From contig NZ_CP108025.1 in assembly GCF_041435095.1 (NCBI RefSeq), forward strand, positions 248,001 through 312,000: a stretch of 64,000 nucleotides of DNA. The letters run 5' to 3'. This document shows, piece by piece, positions 9,586-17,718 of the stretch. Each line of letters starts with the position of its first letter. Position 1 is the first letter of the stretch. Under the pieces are notes generated by a model, which was not told the origin of the DNA, did no database searches, and saw only the letters and a list, made by a program, of their open reading frames with translations. Both the position numbers and the translations under genes were made by a program. The DNA comes from Kitasatospora sp. NBC_00315 (lineage in GTDB: Bacteria > Actinomycetota > Actinomycetes > Streptomycetales > Streptomycetaceae).

Positions 9586-10521
9586 TCAGACGGGCGGGGC
9601 GGTGAAGCAGCCGCGGTCCACGTCGTTGAACGACTCCTTGGCGACGATCTCGCTCATCGCGTTGGCGGTGCCCCACTGGTCCGTGACCTCGGGCTGTGAG
9701 AAGTCGTAGACGTGCGGGTGCCAGGCGTCCTCGTCGAGCTGCTCCAGCTCGGTGGTGTACTCGACCGTGTTGCCGTGCGGGTCGAGGAAGTAGGAGAAGG
9801 TGTTGTTGCCGGCGAGGTGGCGGCCTGGGCCCCAGATCTTCCGCACGCCGGCGCGCAGCACCCGGCCGGTGCCGTACATGTACTCGTCCACACCGCGCAG
9901 TTCGAAGGAGATGTGGTGCAGTGAGGTGTGCGGACCCTTGGCGATGGCCATGGAGTGGTGCTGGTTGCTGATCCGCATGAAGTGCATGACCTCGCCCATG
10001 TGCGGGGAGGCGAGGGTGTCGGAGAGCGCGAAGCCGAGGTGCTGCTCGTACCAGGTGCGGGTGCGGTCCAGGTCGGGTGAGTTGACGACGACGTGGGAGA
10101 GGCGGACGGGGACGGACTCCTTCTCCTCGATGCGGCGGTGGGTGCGGGTGGCGACGTCGGCGCTGACCTCGATGGTGCGGCCGTCGACGTCGAAGAAGCG
10201 GAAGCCGTAGCCGCCGCCGGGGGTGTCGACGGCGGCGGGGCGGGTGATCAGCTGGACGCCGCCCGCGAGCAGCTGCTCGGCGAGGGTGTCGACGTCGGCG
10301 GGGGTGGCGGCTCCGTAGGAGATGAGGTCGAGGCGCTTCTCCTCGGCGCGGCGCAGGCGCACGATGTACTGCTCGGGTGAGCCTTCGGCGGCGAGGAAGG
10401 AGATGCCGCTGTCCTCGGCGACCTGGGTGAGGCCCCAGACGCCGGCGTAGAAGTCGAGCTGCTTCTCGTAGTCGGGCACGGCGAGGTCGACGTGCCGCAG
10501 GTGGGTGAGCAGGCGGGTCAT
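9586..10521 (-). CDS. VOC-family extradiol ring-cleavage dioxygenase
   Basis: 311 residues with two tandem glyoxalase/VOC modules. The N-terminal one (LRHVDLAVPDYEKQLDFYAG) is structural. The C-terminal one carries the Fe(II) site: His in RLSHVVVNSPD, His in LHHISFELRG and Glu in NTVEYTTE. This is the 2-His-1-carboxylate arrangement of type I extradiol dioxygenases. It should cleave a catechol-type substrate next to the diol. It is closest in feel to the 2,3-dihydroxy-p-cumate or 2,3-dihydroxybiphenyl enzymes. The ATG at 10521 has a GAGGA site directly upstream. It follows the amidohydrolase by 11 nt. Confidence 0.87.
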   Translation of the reverse strand: MTRLLTHLRHVDLAVPDYEKQLDFYAGVWGLTQVAEDSGISFLAAEGSPEQYIVRLRRAEEKRLDLISYGAATPADVDTLAEQLLAGGVQLITRPAAVDTPGGGYGFRFFDVDGRTIEVSADVATRTHRRIEEKESVPVRLSHVVVNSPDLDRTRTWYEQHLGFALSDTLASPHMGEVMHFMRISNQHHSMAIAKGPHTSLHHISFELRGVDEYMYGTGRVLRAGVRKIWGPGRHLAGNNTFSYFLDPHGNTVEYTTELEQLDEDAWHPHVYDFSQPEVTDQWGTANAMSEIVAKESFNDVDRGCFTAPPV

Positions 10522-10532
10522 GGTGGTCCTCC

Positions 10533-11537
10533 TCAGCCGAGGCCCAACAGGGCGACGGCGTTGCCGCCGCGGACGGCGTGGTGGTCGTGGTCGGGCAGCG
10601 CGGCGGCGGTGAGGGCGCCGAGCGGGTCCTGGTTGCCCATGTCGAACGGGAAGTCGGAGCCGAGGAGCACCCGGTCGGCGCCGGCGGCGCGGACGAGGTG
10701 GCGCAGTACGGCGGGGTCGTGGACGAGGGAGTCGAACCACAGGTCCTTGAGGTAGCTGCTGGGTTCGCGGGCGCAGCCTCGGGCGTCGGGGCGGGCGCGC
10801 CAGGAGTGGTCGGAGCGGCCGATGTGGGTGGGCAGGTAGCCGCCGCCGTGGGCGGCGATGATCTTCAGGCCGGCGTGGCGGTCGAGGACGCCGGAGAAGA
10901 TCAGGTGGGAGAGGGCGACGGCGTTCTCGGTGGGCTGGCCGACGGTGTTGGAGAGGTACCAGGCGTCGAGGCGCTCGTCGAGGGTGCAGCCGAAGGGGTG
11001 AAGGAACAGAACGGCACCGGTCTCGACGGCACGGGCCCAGAGGGGTTCGAGGCGCGGGTCCGAGAGTTCGACGCCCGGGGTACCCGGGGCATGGCTGGAG
11101 ATCTCGACGCCGAGCAGTCCGTGGTCGAGGGCGTCGTCGAGCGCCTCGACGGCGAGGTGCGGGTGTTGGAGGGGCACCAGGCCGAGGCCGCGCAGCCGTT
11201 CGGGGGCCTCGGCGCAGTGGTCCGCGGTGACACGGTTGGCGGTCTGCCACACCTGGCGGGCGGTCGCCTCGTCGGACCAGTAGTGGTAGTGCGAGGGCGA
11301 CGGGCTGACCAGCTGGACGTCGACCCCCTGGGCGTCCATGCGCGCCAGGCGTGCGGCGACGTCGGTGAGCAGCGGGATGCGCTCGCGCACCATGGGACCG
11401 CTGACGGCCAGGGCCCTGGGCCCGTTGCGGCGGGCGTCCAGGGCCTTCGCCTCGGCCAGTCCGGGCCGGTCGGCGACGAGGGCTTCGACCTCGGGCAGCA
11501 GCAGGTGGGCGTGGACGTCGACGGTGGGCGTGGTCAC
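10533..11537 (-). CDS. Amidohydrolase-family decarboxylase (ACMSD-like)
   Basis: 334 residues of the amidohydrolase-2 superfamily. Visible metal and catalytic residues are HAH (9-11), a histidine in LFLHPFG, a histidine in AAHGGGYLP and the aspartate in LLGSDFPFDMG. Relatives decarboxylate aromatic or ring-opened acids (ACMSD, gamma-resorcylate and 5-carboxyvanillate decarboxylases). Next to an extradiol dioxygenase, removal of a carboxylate from the ring or the ring-opened product is the most likely role. The GTG start overlaps the stop of the FAD monooxygenase by 4 nt (GTGA). Confidence 0.85.
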   Translation of the reverse strand: MTTPTVDVHAHLLLPEVEALVADRPGLAEAKALDARRNGPRALAVSGPMVRERIPLLTDVAARLARMDAQGVDVQLVSPSPSHYHYWSDEATARQVWQTANRVTADHCAEAPERLRGLGLVPLQHPHLAVEALDDALDHGLLGVEISSHAPGTPGVELSDPRLEPLWARAVETGAVLFLHPFGCTLDERLDAWYLSNTVGQPTENAVALSHLIFSGVLDRHAGLKIIAAHGGGYLPTHIGRSDHSWRARPDARGCAREPSSYLKDLWFDSLVHDPAVLRHLVRAAGADRVLLGSDFPFDMGNQDPLGALTAAALPDHDHHAVRGGNAVALLGLG

Positions 11538-12661
11538 GGCAGCTCCCTGAGCACGGTCATGGTGCGGCCCATCAGGCCGGGGACGTCGGCGTCGCGGACG
11601 CCGTCGATCAGCCACTGGCCGATCTGGCAGGAGTTGTCGACGACCATGCGCACGCGCGGAAGGCGACGGGCGTGGTAGTCGAGCAGCAGTTGCTCGTCGA
11701 ACTCGTCCTTCGAAGTGAGGAGTTGGGCGAGTACCCAGGCGTCCTCCAGGGACATGGCGGCGCCCTGGGCGAGGGTGGGCGGGCAGGCGTGGGCGGCGTC
11801 GCCGACCAGGACGACGCGACCGCGGTGCCAGGGGCCCTCGACGAGGTGGCGGTCGAACCAGGTGTAGTTGACCTGCTTCGGGTCGGTGATGCTCGCGGCG
11901 ATACCGGCCCAGTGGCCGCCGTAGCCCGCGGCGAGGCGGCGCATCTCGTCGGCGTAGGAGCCGGGGTCGATGGTGGCCCGGTCGCGCTTGGGTTCGACGA
12001 GGTAGGCGTAGACGGTGTCCGGGCCGGTGGGGCAGTAGCCGGCGATGTAGCAGGATCCGCCGTAGGCGAGGTCGGTGCGATCCACCCCGGCGGGGCGCGG
12101 CGCCGGGGTGCGCCAGATCGCCATGCCGGTGGGCTCGGGGCGCTCGGTGATGCCGATCATGGCGCGGGTGGCGGAGCTGATGCCGTCGGCGCCGACGACG
12201 AGGTCGTAGCGGCCGCCGGTGCCGTCGTCGAAGCGGACCCACACGCCGGTGTCGTCCGAGGCCAGGGACTCGACGGTGGTTCCGAGCCGGACCTTCGCGC
12301 CGGAGGCCTTCACGGCCTCGATCAGGATCCGCTGCAGCCGGGGGCGCTGCATGCCGAGGGTGGCGGGCAGGTCGTCGCCGCCGGTGCGGACGTCGCGGGC
12401 GACGTGCAGCACGGTGCCGTCGGGGGCGGTGATGCCGACCGAGCCGAAGCCGAAGCCGGCCTCGCGGACCTGGTCCCAGACGCCGATCTCGCGCAGCACG
12501 CGCAGGGCGTTGCCCTGGAGGGTGATGCCGGAGCCGGAGACGTTCCAGTCGGTCTTGGCCTCGACGAGGTCGACGTCGAGGCCGGCCTTGCGCAGGAGAA
12601 CGGTGAGGCCGTTGCCTGCGGTGCCGCCGCCGATCACGAGGACGGTACGGACACTGGTCAT
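11534..12661 (-). CDS. FAD-dependent aromatic-ring monooxygenase
   Basis: 375 residues, a class A flavoprotein hydroxylase. FAD motifs are VIGGGTAGNGL (9-19) and GDAAHACPPTLAQGAAMSLEDA in the C-terminal third. It most likely introduces the second hydroxyl that makes the extradiol substrate, or does so by oxidative decarboxylation. The ATG has a GGGAG site. A 139-nt gap with a strong hairpin separates it from the cyclase gene, so it probably starts a new transcription unit with the amidohydrolase and dioxygenase. The substrate is unknown. Confidence 0.88.
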   Translation of the reverse strand: MTSVRTVLVIGGGTAGNGLTVLLRKAGLDVDLVEAKTDWNVSGSGITLQGNALRVLREIGVWDQVREAGFGFGSVGITAPDGTVLHVARDVRTGGDDLPATLGMQRPRLQRILIEAVKASGAKVRLGTTVESLASDDTGVWVRFDDGTGGRYDLVVGADGISSATRAMIGITERPEPTGMAIWRTPAPRPAGVDRTDLAYGGSCYIAGYCPTGPDTVYAYLVEPKRDRATIDPGSYADEMRRLAAGYGGHWAGIAASITDPKQVNYTWFDRHLVEGPWHRGRVVLVGDAAHACPPTLAQGAAMSLEDAWVLAQLLTSKDEFDEQLLLDYHARRLPRVRMVVDNSCQIGQWLIDGVRDADVPGLMGRTMTVLRELP

Positions 12662-12727
12662 GGTGCTCCCTGACGGGCGGGCCGCGCTTCGTCGCGCGGC
12701 GGACGGGAGGGGTGGGGGTGGTGGTGC

Positions 12728-12773
12728 GGGCCGGTCGGCGGACGGCTGTCCGGGTGCGTCCGCCGACCGGCCC
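12728..12773 (-). terminator. 17-bp perfect hairpin inside the aromatic cluster
   Basis: Arms 12728-12744 and 12757-12773 are perfectly complementary with a 12-nt loop. The hairpin lies downstream of the cyclase gene and upstream of the FAD monooxygenase. It divides the cluster into two transcripts, or attenuates read-through. Confidence 0.6.
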
Positions 12774-12800
12774 GGTCGGTGGGACGGTTGCCGGTCGGTC

Positions 12801-13787
12801 TTACTTGACGGCGACCGGGTTGACCGGGGAGCCGACGGCGCCGGTGATCGGCAGCGGTGCGGCGGTGAGCCAGAACTCGTACACGCCGTCGACGGCGCAG
12901 TGCTCGGCGAGGGCGTCCGGGTCCCACATCTCGCCGATGAGCAGGCCCATGTTGGGAATGGCGACCTGGTGCAGGGGCTGGAAGGCCTGGTCGAACTCGT
13001 TGGGCCGCACCTCGAAGCCCCAGGTGTCGGTGGCGACGGCCGCGATCTCGGTGCGGTGCAGCCAGCCGGCGGTGGTGAAGGAGAGCCCGGGGGCGTCCCC
13101 GCCTGCGTAGTCGCCCCAGCCCTCGCGGCGGGCGCGGGTGAGCTGGCCCGTGCGGATCACCACGAGGTCGCCGCGTCCGACGGCCGAACTCGGGCCCTGG
13201 GCCTCGATGGTGGCGCGCAGGTGGTCCTCGGTGATCGCGAAGCCGTCGGGGAGTTCGCCGTCGGTGCCGAGCGCCCGGCCGACGTCGAGGAGGACGCCCC
13301 GTCCGGCGACGTCGGCGGCCATGTGCTCGATGCCGGTGACCTGGTCGCCCTCGGAGGTGACGGTGCTGGCGGCGTCACGGCCGTTCCACGCCCTGCCGTG
13401 GTCGAAGATGTGGCCGAGTCCGTCCCACTGGGTGGAGCACTGCAGTGGCATGGCGATCACGTCGTCGGCGCCGCCGATGCCGTGCGGGAACGGCTGGTGG
13501 CCGGCGGCGGCATCGGTGCCGGTGTCGAGCATGGTGTGCACCGGGTTGGTGCGCCGGCGCCAGCCCTTCTGCGGGCCGTTCATGTCGAACCGCTGCGAGA
13601 GCGAGAAACTGACGCCCTGCCGGACGAGGGCGGCGCCCTGCCGACGCTTCTCCTCGTCGAGGTGGTTCAGGGTGCCGAGCCGGTCGTCCGCTCCCCACCG
13701 GCCCCAGTTGGAGTACGCGGCGGCGGCCTTGGCGATCTCGCCCTCGGGGTCGGTGCGGTCGAGAGCGTCCCGGTCGAGGGTGGTCAC
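12801..13787 (-). CDS. Cyclase-family (PF04199) metal-dependent hydrolase
   Basis: 328 residues, the long form of the kynurenine-formamidase/isatin-hydrolase-like cyclase family. The metal-site region reads CSTQWDGLGHIFDHG, the long-form version of the HxGTHxD motif. Short-form relatives hydrolyse amide or lactam bonds (isatin hydrolase, kynurenine formamidase); long-form members are poorly characterised. The GTG start overlaps the stop of the FAH gene by 4 nt (GTGA), so they are translationally coupled. It may open a cyclic intermediate such as a lactone or lactam. Confidence 0.85.
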   Translation of the reverse strand: MTTLDRDALDRTDPEGEIAKAAAAYSNWGRWGADDRLGTLNHLDEEKRRQGAALVRQGVSFSLSQRFDMNGPQKGWRRRTNPVHTMLDTGTDAAAGHQPFPHGIGGADDVIAMPLQCSTQWDGLGHIFDHGRAWNGRDAASTVTSEGDQVTGIEHMAADVAGRGVLLDVGRALGTDGELPDGFAITEDHLRATIEAQGPSSAVGRGDLVVIRTGQLTRARREGWGDYAGGDAPGLSFTTAGWLHRTEIAAVATDTWGFEVRPNEFDQAFQPLHQVAIPNMGLLIGEMWDPDALAEHCAVDGVYEFWLTAAPLPITGAVGSPVNPVAVK

Positions 13788-14767
13788 CGCTCCTCCGCGA
13801 CGCAGCGGGTGCGCTGGGCACCGAGGCCGGTGACGGTCCCGTCCATGACGTCGCCGTCGCGCAGCAGGCGGCCCCAGTGCATGCCGTTGCCGGCCGGGCT
13901 GCCGGTGAGGACGAGGTCGCCGGGCAGCAGGCGGGTGGTCTGCGAGGCGTAGGAGACCATCCGTGCCACGTCGAAGATCATGTCCTTGGTGGACTCGTCC
14001 TGCATGGTCTCGCCGTTGAGCTTGAGGGTGACCTGCAGGTCGGAGGGGTCGGTGACGAACGCGGCGGGCACCAGGTAGGGGCCGAGCGGGGTGAAGCCCG
14101 GGGCGTTCTTGCAGCGCAGCCAGTCGGTGCCGATCTCCGGCATGTCCTTGCGGAAGACGAGCTCGCGGGCGGTGAGGTCGTTGGCGATGGTGTAGGCGGC
14201 GACGTGGGCGAGCGCCTCCTCGGGGCCGACCCGGTAGGCCGGCCGGCCGATCACGGCCACGAGCTCCAGCTCCCAGTCGGGCTTGGTGCACCAGGCGGGC
14301 AGCACCACGTCGTCGTACGGCCCGGTGATGGAGGACGGCAGGCCGATGAACATGTACGGCTGGTCCTCGGCCGCGCGGCGGTCCATCATCGCGGCCACGT
14401 CCGCCCGGGCCTGCTCGACCGTCCGGGTGTCGTCCGGGGAGCGGTGGGCCACGGCGAGGTCGACGACGTGCTGACGATAGTTGGCGCCGGACTGCAGCAG
14501 TTGGCGGGGCTCAACGGGCGGCAGGGTCCGCAAGCCCTCCAGCGGACGCCAGGGCCGGTCCCCGTCCGCCGCCAGACGATGCAAGGCGGGCAGCGTCTCC
14601 TCCCAGCGTTCCAGCAGGTCACGGGTGGTGGACGGATTCCCGGCCTCGGGAGCCTGACCGAGGTCGAGCACGAGGTCGCCGGCCACCAGGCCGGGGAAGG
14701 GCGCGCCGTCAGCGTCGGCGAACATGCCGAGTGCGAAGGGGCCGGAGAGTTGCGCTTGCGTTGCCAC
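13784..14767 (-). CDS. Fumarylacetoacetate hydrolase family protein, second copy
   Basis: 327 residues. It has the FAH core with DWELELVAVIGRPAYRVG, NDLTARELVFR and the C-terminal LTGSPAGNGMHWG loop. It probably hydrolyses or hydrates the ring-fission product. The start is GTG at 14767, preceded by AGGAGGAAA at 7-nt spacing. An ATG at 14815 would add 16 residues absent from relatives and would run through the ribosome site. It is the first gene of the minus-strand cluster, divergent from the LysR regulator across 112 nt. Confidence 0.88.
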   Translation of the reverse strand: MATQAQLSGPFALGMFADADGAPFPGLVAGDLVLDLGQAPEAGNPSTTRDLLERWEETLPALHRLAADGDRPWRPLEGLRTLPPVEPRQLLQSGANYRQHVVDLAVAHRSPDDTRTVEQARADVAAMMDRRAAEDQPYMFIGLPSSITGPYDDVVLPAWCTKPDWELELVAVIGRPAYRVGPEEALAHVAAYTIANDLTARELVFRKDMPEIGTDWLRCKNAPGFTPLGPYLVPAAFVTDPSDLQVTLKLNGETMQDESTKDMIFDVARMVSYASQTTRLLPGDLVLTGSPAGNGMHWGRLLRDGDVMDGTVTGLGAQRTRCVAEER

Positions 14768-14879
14768 GAGGTTTCCTCCTGATGCGATGCGACTAATGTG
14801 GCCCCGATCCGGCAATCACGGAAATCGATTCTCTGGATGCCGGCCATCCACCGAACAGATGCGACGGCGGACCCCGCGA
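14768..14879. promoter_or_regulatory. Divergent control region with LysR-type box
   Basis: This is the only intergenic space between the catabolic cluster and its LysR gene. It holds ATC-N9-GAT at 14815-14829, which fits the T-N11-A LysR consensus and contains the palindrome AATCGATT (14823-14830). This dyad is the natural candidate for the regulator's recognition site. No clear -10/-35 pair was identified. Confidence 0.5.
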
Positions 14880-15779
14880 ATGAACCTTGCGACCCTCGAC
14901 CTGAACCTCGTCCCCGCCTTGCGCGCCCTCCTGGAGGAACGCAACGTGACCCGGGCCGGCACCAAGGTCGGCCTCAGCCAGCCCGCCATGAGCGCCGCCC
15001 TCTCGCGATTGCGCAAGCACTTCGGCGACGAGCTCCTCGCCCGCTCCGGCAACAGCTACACCCTGACTCCGCTCGGCACCGTACTGCTCGAACTAACCTC
15101 CACCACATGCGAGTTGCTGGAACGCGTCTTCACCTGTCAGGCGTCCTTCGACCCCGCGATCGAGCGGCGTGAATTCACCCTGCTCGCCTCCGACTACGCC
15201 GTAGCCGTCTTCGGCGCCGAGCTGGCCCGGGTCGTGCACGACGAGGCACCCGGTGTGCGGCTGCGCTTCCTGCAGGTCGGGCCGGCCCTGGTCGAATCCA
15301 TCGCCACCTCGCTCAGTTCCGTGGACGGGCTGCTGATGCCGCACGGTGTGATCAGCGGCTTCCCGTCCATGGACCTCTTCGCCGACCGGTGGGTGTGCCT
15401 GGTCGCCGACGGCCACCCCGAGATCGGCGACACCCTCACCCTGGGCGACCTGGCCCGCCTGCCCTGGGCCGTGTACCAGCGCACCCACGACGCGCCGGCC
15501 GCCCGGCAGCTCTCGCTGCTCGGCATCGACGCGCGGGTGGAGGTCTCCGTGGAGACCTTCCAACTGCTCCCGGCCATGGTCGCCGGCACCACCCGGGTCG
15601 CCCTCGTCCAGGAACGTCTGGCGGCACGGCTCGGCCCCCACAGCGGCGTCCGGACCCTGCCCTGCCCGTTCGACGCCGTCCCGCTCAACGAAGCCCTGTG
15701 GTGGCACCACGCACACACCCAGGACGCCGCCCACACCTGGCTCCGGGACACCGCGGCCCGGGTCGGCGCCGCCCTGTGA
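14880..15779 (+). CDS. LysR-family transcriptional regulator
   Basis: 299 residues. The N-terminal winged helix-turn-helix (LDLNLVPALRALLEERNVTRAG, SQPAMSAALSRLRKHFGDELL) is canonical. From about residue 90 follows the periplasmic-binding-like effector domain. The ATG at 14880 gives the standard LysR N-terminus; an ATG at 14859 would add seven residues. It is divergent from the ring-cleavage cluster, so it most likely activates it in response to the substrate or an intermediate. There is no obvious strong ribosome site, so translation may be weak. Confidence 0.9.
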   Translation: MNLATLDLNLVPALRALLEERNVTRAGTKVGLSQPAMSAALSRLRKHFGDELLARSGNSYTLTPLGTVLLELTSTTCELLERVFTCQASFDPAIERREFTLLASDYAVAVFGAELARVVHDEAPGVRLRFLQVGPALVESIATSLSSVDGLLMPHGVISGFPSMDLFADRWVCLVADGHPEIGDTLTLGDLARLPWAVYQRTHDAPAARQLSLLGIDARVEVSVETFQLLPAMVAGTTRVALVQERLAARLGPHSGVRTLPCPFDAVPLNEALWWHHAHTQDAAHTWLRDTAARVGAAL

Positions 15780-15990
15780 GGCAGCGTCATCCAGGCGGCG
15801 GATGGCAGGCATCCGCACAATCGATCGGCGCGACCGTTCCCCCCGGCGCCCGCGGCCCCCAGGATGGCTGCCACTGCGACCCGCCCGCACGGTGCCCGTC
15901 GCCGGCCCGGAGGGCCTCCCCCGACCGGCCGACCCCCGTCGCACCCGATTGCGGCGGCCGTGGTCCCCCAACCATCGATACGGAGCCGTC

Positions 15991-17235
15991 ATGCCAATTC
16001 CTGCCCCCGGTCCCGCCACCGTGGCGAGCGCCGCACCGAACGGCAGCCCACCCCCGCGCCCGCGGTCGACGGCCGCCCTGCTGATGGCCGGCAGTTGTCT
16101 GCCGATCCTGGGGGCGGTCCTCATCGCCCCCGTCCTGCCACGGATGCAGGACCACTTCGCCACCACGCCGGGCGCCGAAGTCCTGGTGCCGGTCGTGCTC
16201 ACAGTGCCCGCCCTCGCCCTCGCCCTACTGGCACCGTTCGCCGGGGTCCTCGTGGACAGGCTGGGCCGCAGGCGACTGCTGACGGTCTCCACCGTGGTGT
16301 ACGCCCTCGTCGGTACGGCGCCGCTGTGGCTCGACTCACTGGGCGCCATCGTGGCCGGCCGGGTCCTGGTGGGCATCGCCGAAGCCGCGATCATGACGTG
16401 CTGCACCACCCTGATCGGCGACTACTGGTCGGGCCGCGAACGCGAGCGCTATCTCGCCCTTCAGGCCATGTGCGCCTCGCTGTCGGCGACCGCCTTCTTC
16501 GTGCTCGGCGGAGCGGCCGGCTCCGCCGGGTGGCGGGCGCCCTTCTGGGCCTACGCGGTCGGGCTCGTGCTGGCACCGCTGATGGCCACGCGTCTGCGGC
16601 CCGTCCATCCGGAGACGGCCTCGGAGACGCGCAGCGGGGAACGCCGCCCGTTCCCGCTGCGGAGCCTCGCCGCTCCCTGCGCACTGACCTTCTTCGGCGC
16701 GATCGTCTTCTACACCGTCCCGGTGGAGATGTCGTACCTGCTGGAGGACCTCGGGGTGACCTCGGCCGCCGCGGCCGGACTCGCAGCGGCGGCAGCCAGC
16801 GCGGCGACCGTGGCGGGCGCCGCGTCGTTCCCCCGACTGGCCCGGCGTGCCGAAGCACTGCTGCCGCTGGTGCTCGCCGTCTGCGCCGCCGGCTTCGCCG
16901 TCATGTGCTTCGCTCCCAGCACTCCGCTGCTGGTCCTGGGCGCGGTGGTCAACTGCCTGGCCACGGGGCTGCTGCTGCCCACGCTGGTGACCCGCACCCT
17001 GGCGCTGCTGCGCCACGAGGACCGTGGCCGTGGCACCGGCCTGTGGAACGCGGCCTTCTTCCTCGGCGAGTTCCTCTGCCCGCTCGCCCTGCTCGGGCTC
17101 GCCGGAGCCGTCGGCACCCTGGCCGGCGCCGTCGGCGTGCTCGCCGCGGTGACCGCCGTGGTGGCCCTGGGCCTGGCCGTCGCCCGTGCCCGGCGCGGCG
17201 CCACCCCGGCGACGGTGAAGGCCGCGGCTGTCTGA
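15991..17235 (+). CDS. MFS transporter, probably for aromatic acids
   Basis: 414 residues with about 12 hydrophobic segments and the MFS motif A after helix 2 (GVLVDRLGRRRLL). It resembles DHA1-type (CynX/AraJ-like) carriers. The ATG at 15991 has a CGGAG site. The open frame extends 63 codons further upstream without hydrophobic content, and I rejected that extension. It lies 211 nt downstream of the LysR gene on the same strand, so it is probably the uptake or efflux carrier for the adjacent catabolic cluster. The substrate is inferred from context only. Confidence 0.85.
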   Translation: MPIPAPGPATVASAAPNGSPPPRPRSTAALLMAGSCLPILGAVLIAPVLPRMQDHFATTPGAEVLVPVVLTVPALALALLAPFAGVLVDRLGRRRLLTVSTVVYALVGTAPLWLDSLGAIVAGRVLVGIAEAAIMTCCTTLIGDYWSGRERERYLALQAMCASLSATAFFVLGGAAGSAGWRAPFWAYAVGLVLAPLMATRLRPVHPETASETRSGERRPFPLRSLAAPCALTFFGAIVFYTVPVEMSYLLEDLGVTSAAAAGLAAAAASAATVAGAASFPRLARRAEALLPLVLAVCAAGFAVMCFAPSTPLLVLGAVVNCLATGLLLPTLVTRTLALLRHEDRGRGTGLWNAAFFLGEFLCPLALLGLAGAVGTLAGAVGVLAAVTAVVALGLAVARARRGATPATVKAAAV

Positions 17236-17662
17236 CCTCAGCCGCGAACAGCGGACGAGCGGCGTCACCGGGAGGTGGCGCCGCTCCGCCATGGGCGCGA
17301 CCTCTTCGTTCGCCCTGTACCGGGAGAAGTCGGCCCGAGCCAGAGCGGCGCCGGCCGAGCGCGTACCGGCCGGTGAAGGCGGGACACCGCTGTTCGACCT
17401 GATCGAGGGAGTCCCCCGGGAACAGGTTGCCGGTGTCATCCTGCCGTGACAGACGGCCGCCTCCCGGCAGCGGCGCCGGGGAGGAGCGTTCCGACTCCTT
17501 CGGACGGCGGTGCCCGGGTGTACCGCAGCGGGCAGTCGGCGCCACCTGCGAGCCCGCGAGAGGCCGCCCGCGCACCTCCGACAGTGACCGCGACGGCGTG
17601 GCCATCGCCGAGGACGGACGGGAGCCGCCCCGGTGACACGGACGAGGGACGCCCACGACAGC
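17236..17662. other. Intergenic stretch with no recognisable gene
   Basis: About 430 bases between the convergent MFS and GH3 genes. Short open frames exist on both strands but show no family pattern and no ribosome site. I see no feature here apart from the hairpin that follows. Confidence 0.5.
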
Positions 17663-17700
17663 AGCCCTCCGGAACCGGCGGCCGCCGGTTCCGGAGGGCT
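17663..17700. terminator. 19-bp perfect palindromic hairpin
   Basis: The sequence from 17663 to 17700 is self-complementary over 19 bp per arm, with no unpaired loop bases beyond those forced by folding. It lies 18 nt beyond the GH3 stop codon and serves as its terminator. It may also stop MFS read-through. Confidence 0.75.
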
Positions 17701-17718
17701 TGCGAGTGCTCTGCCAGG

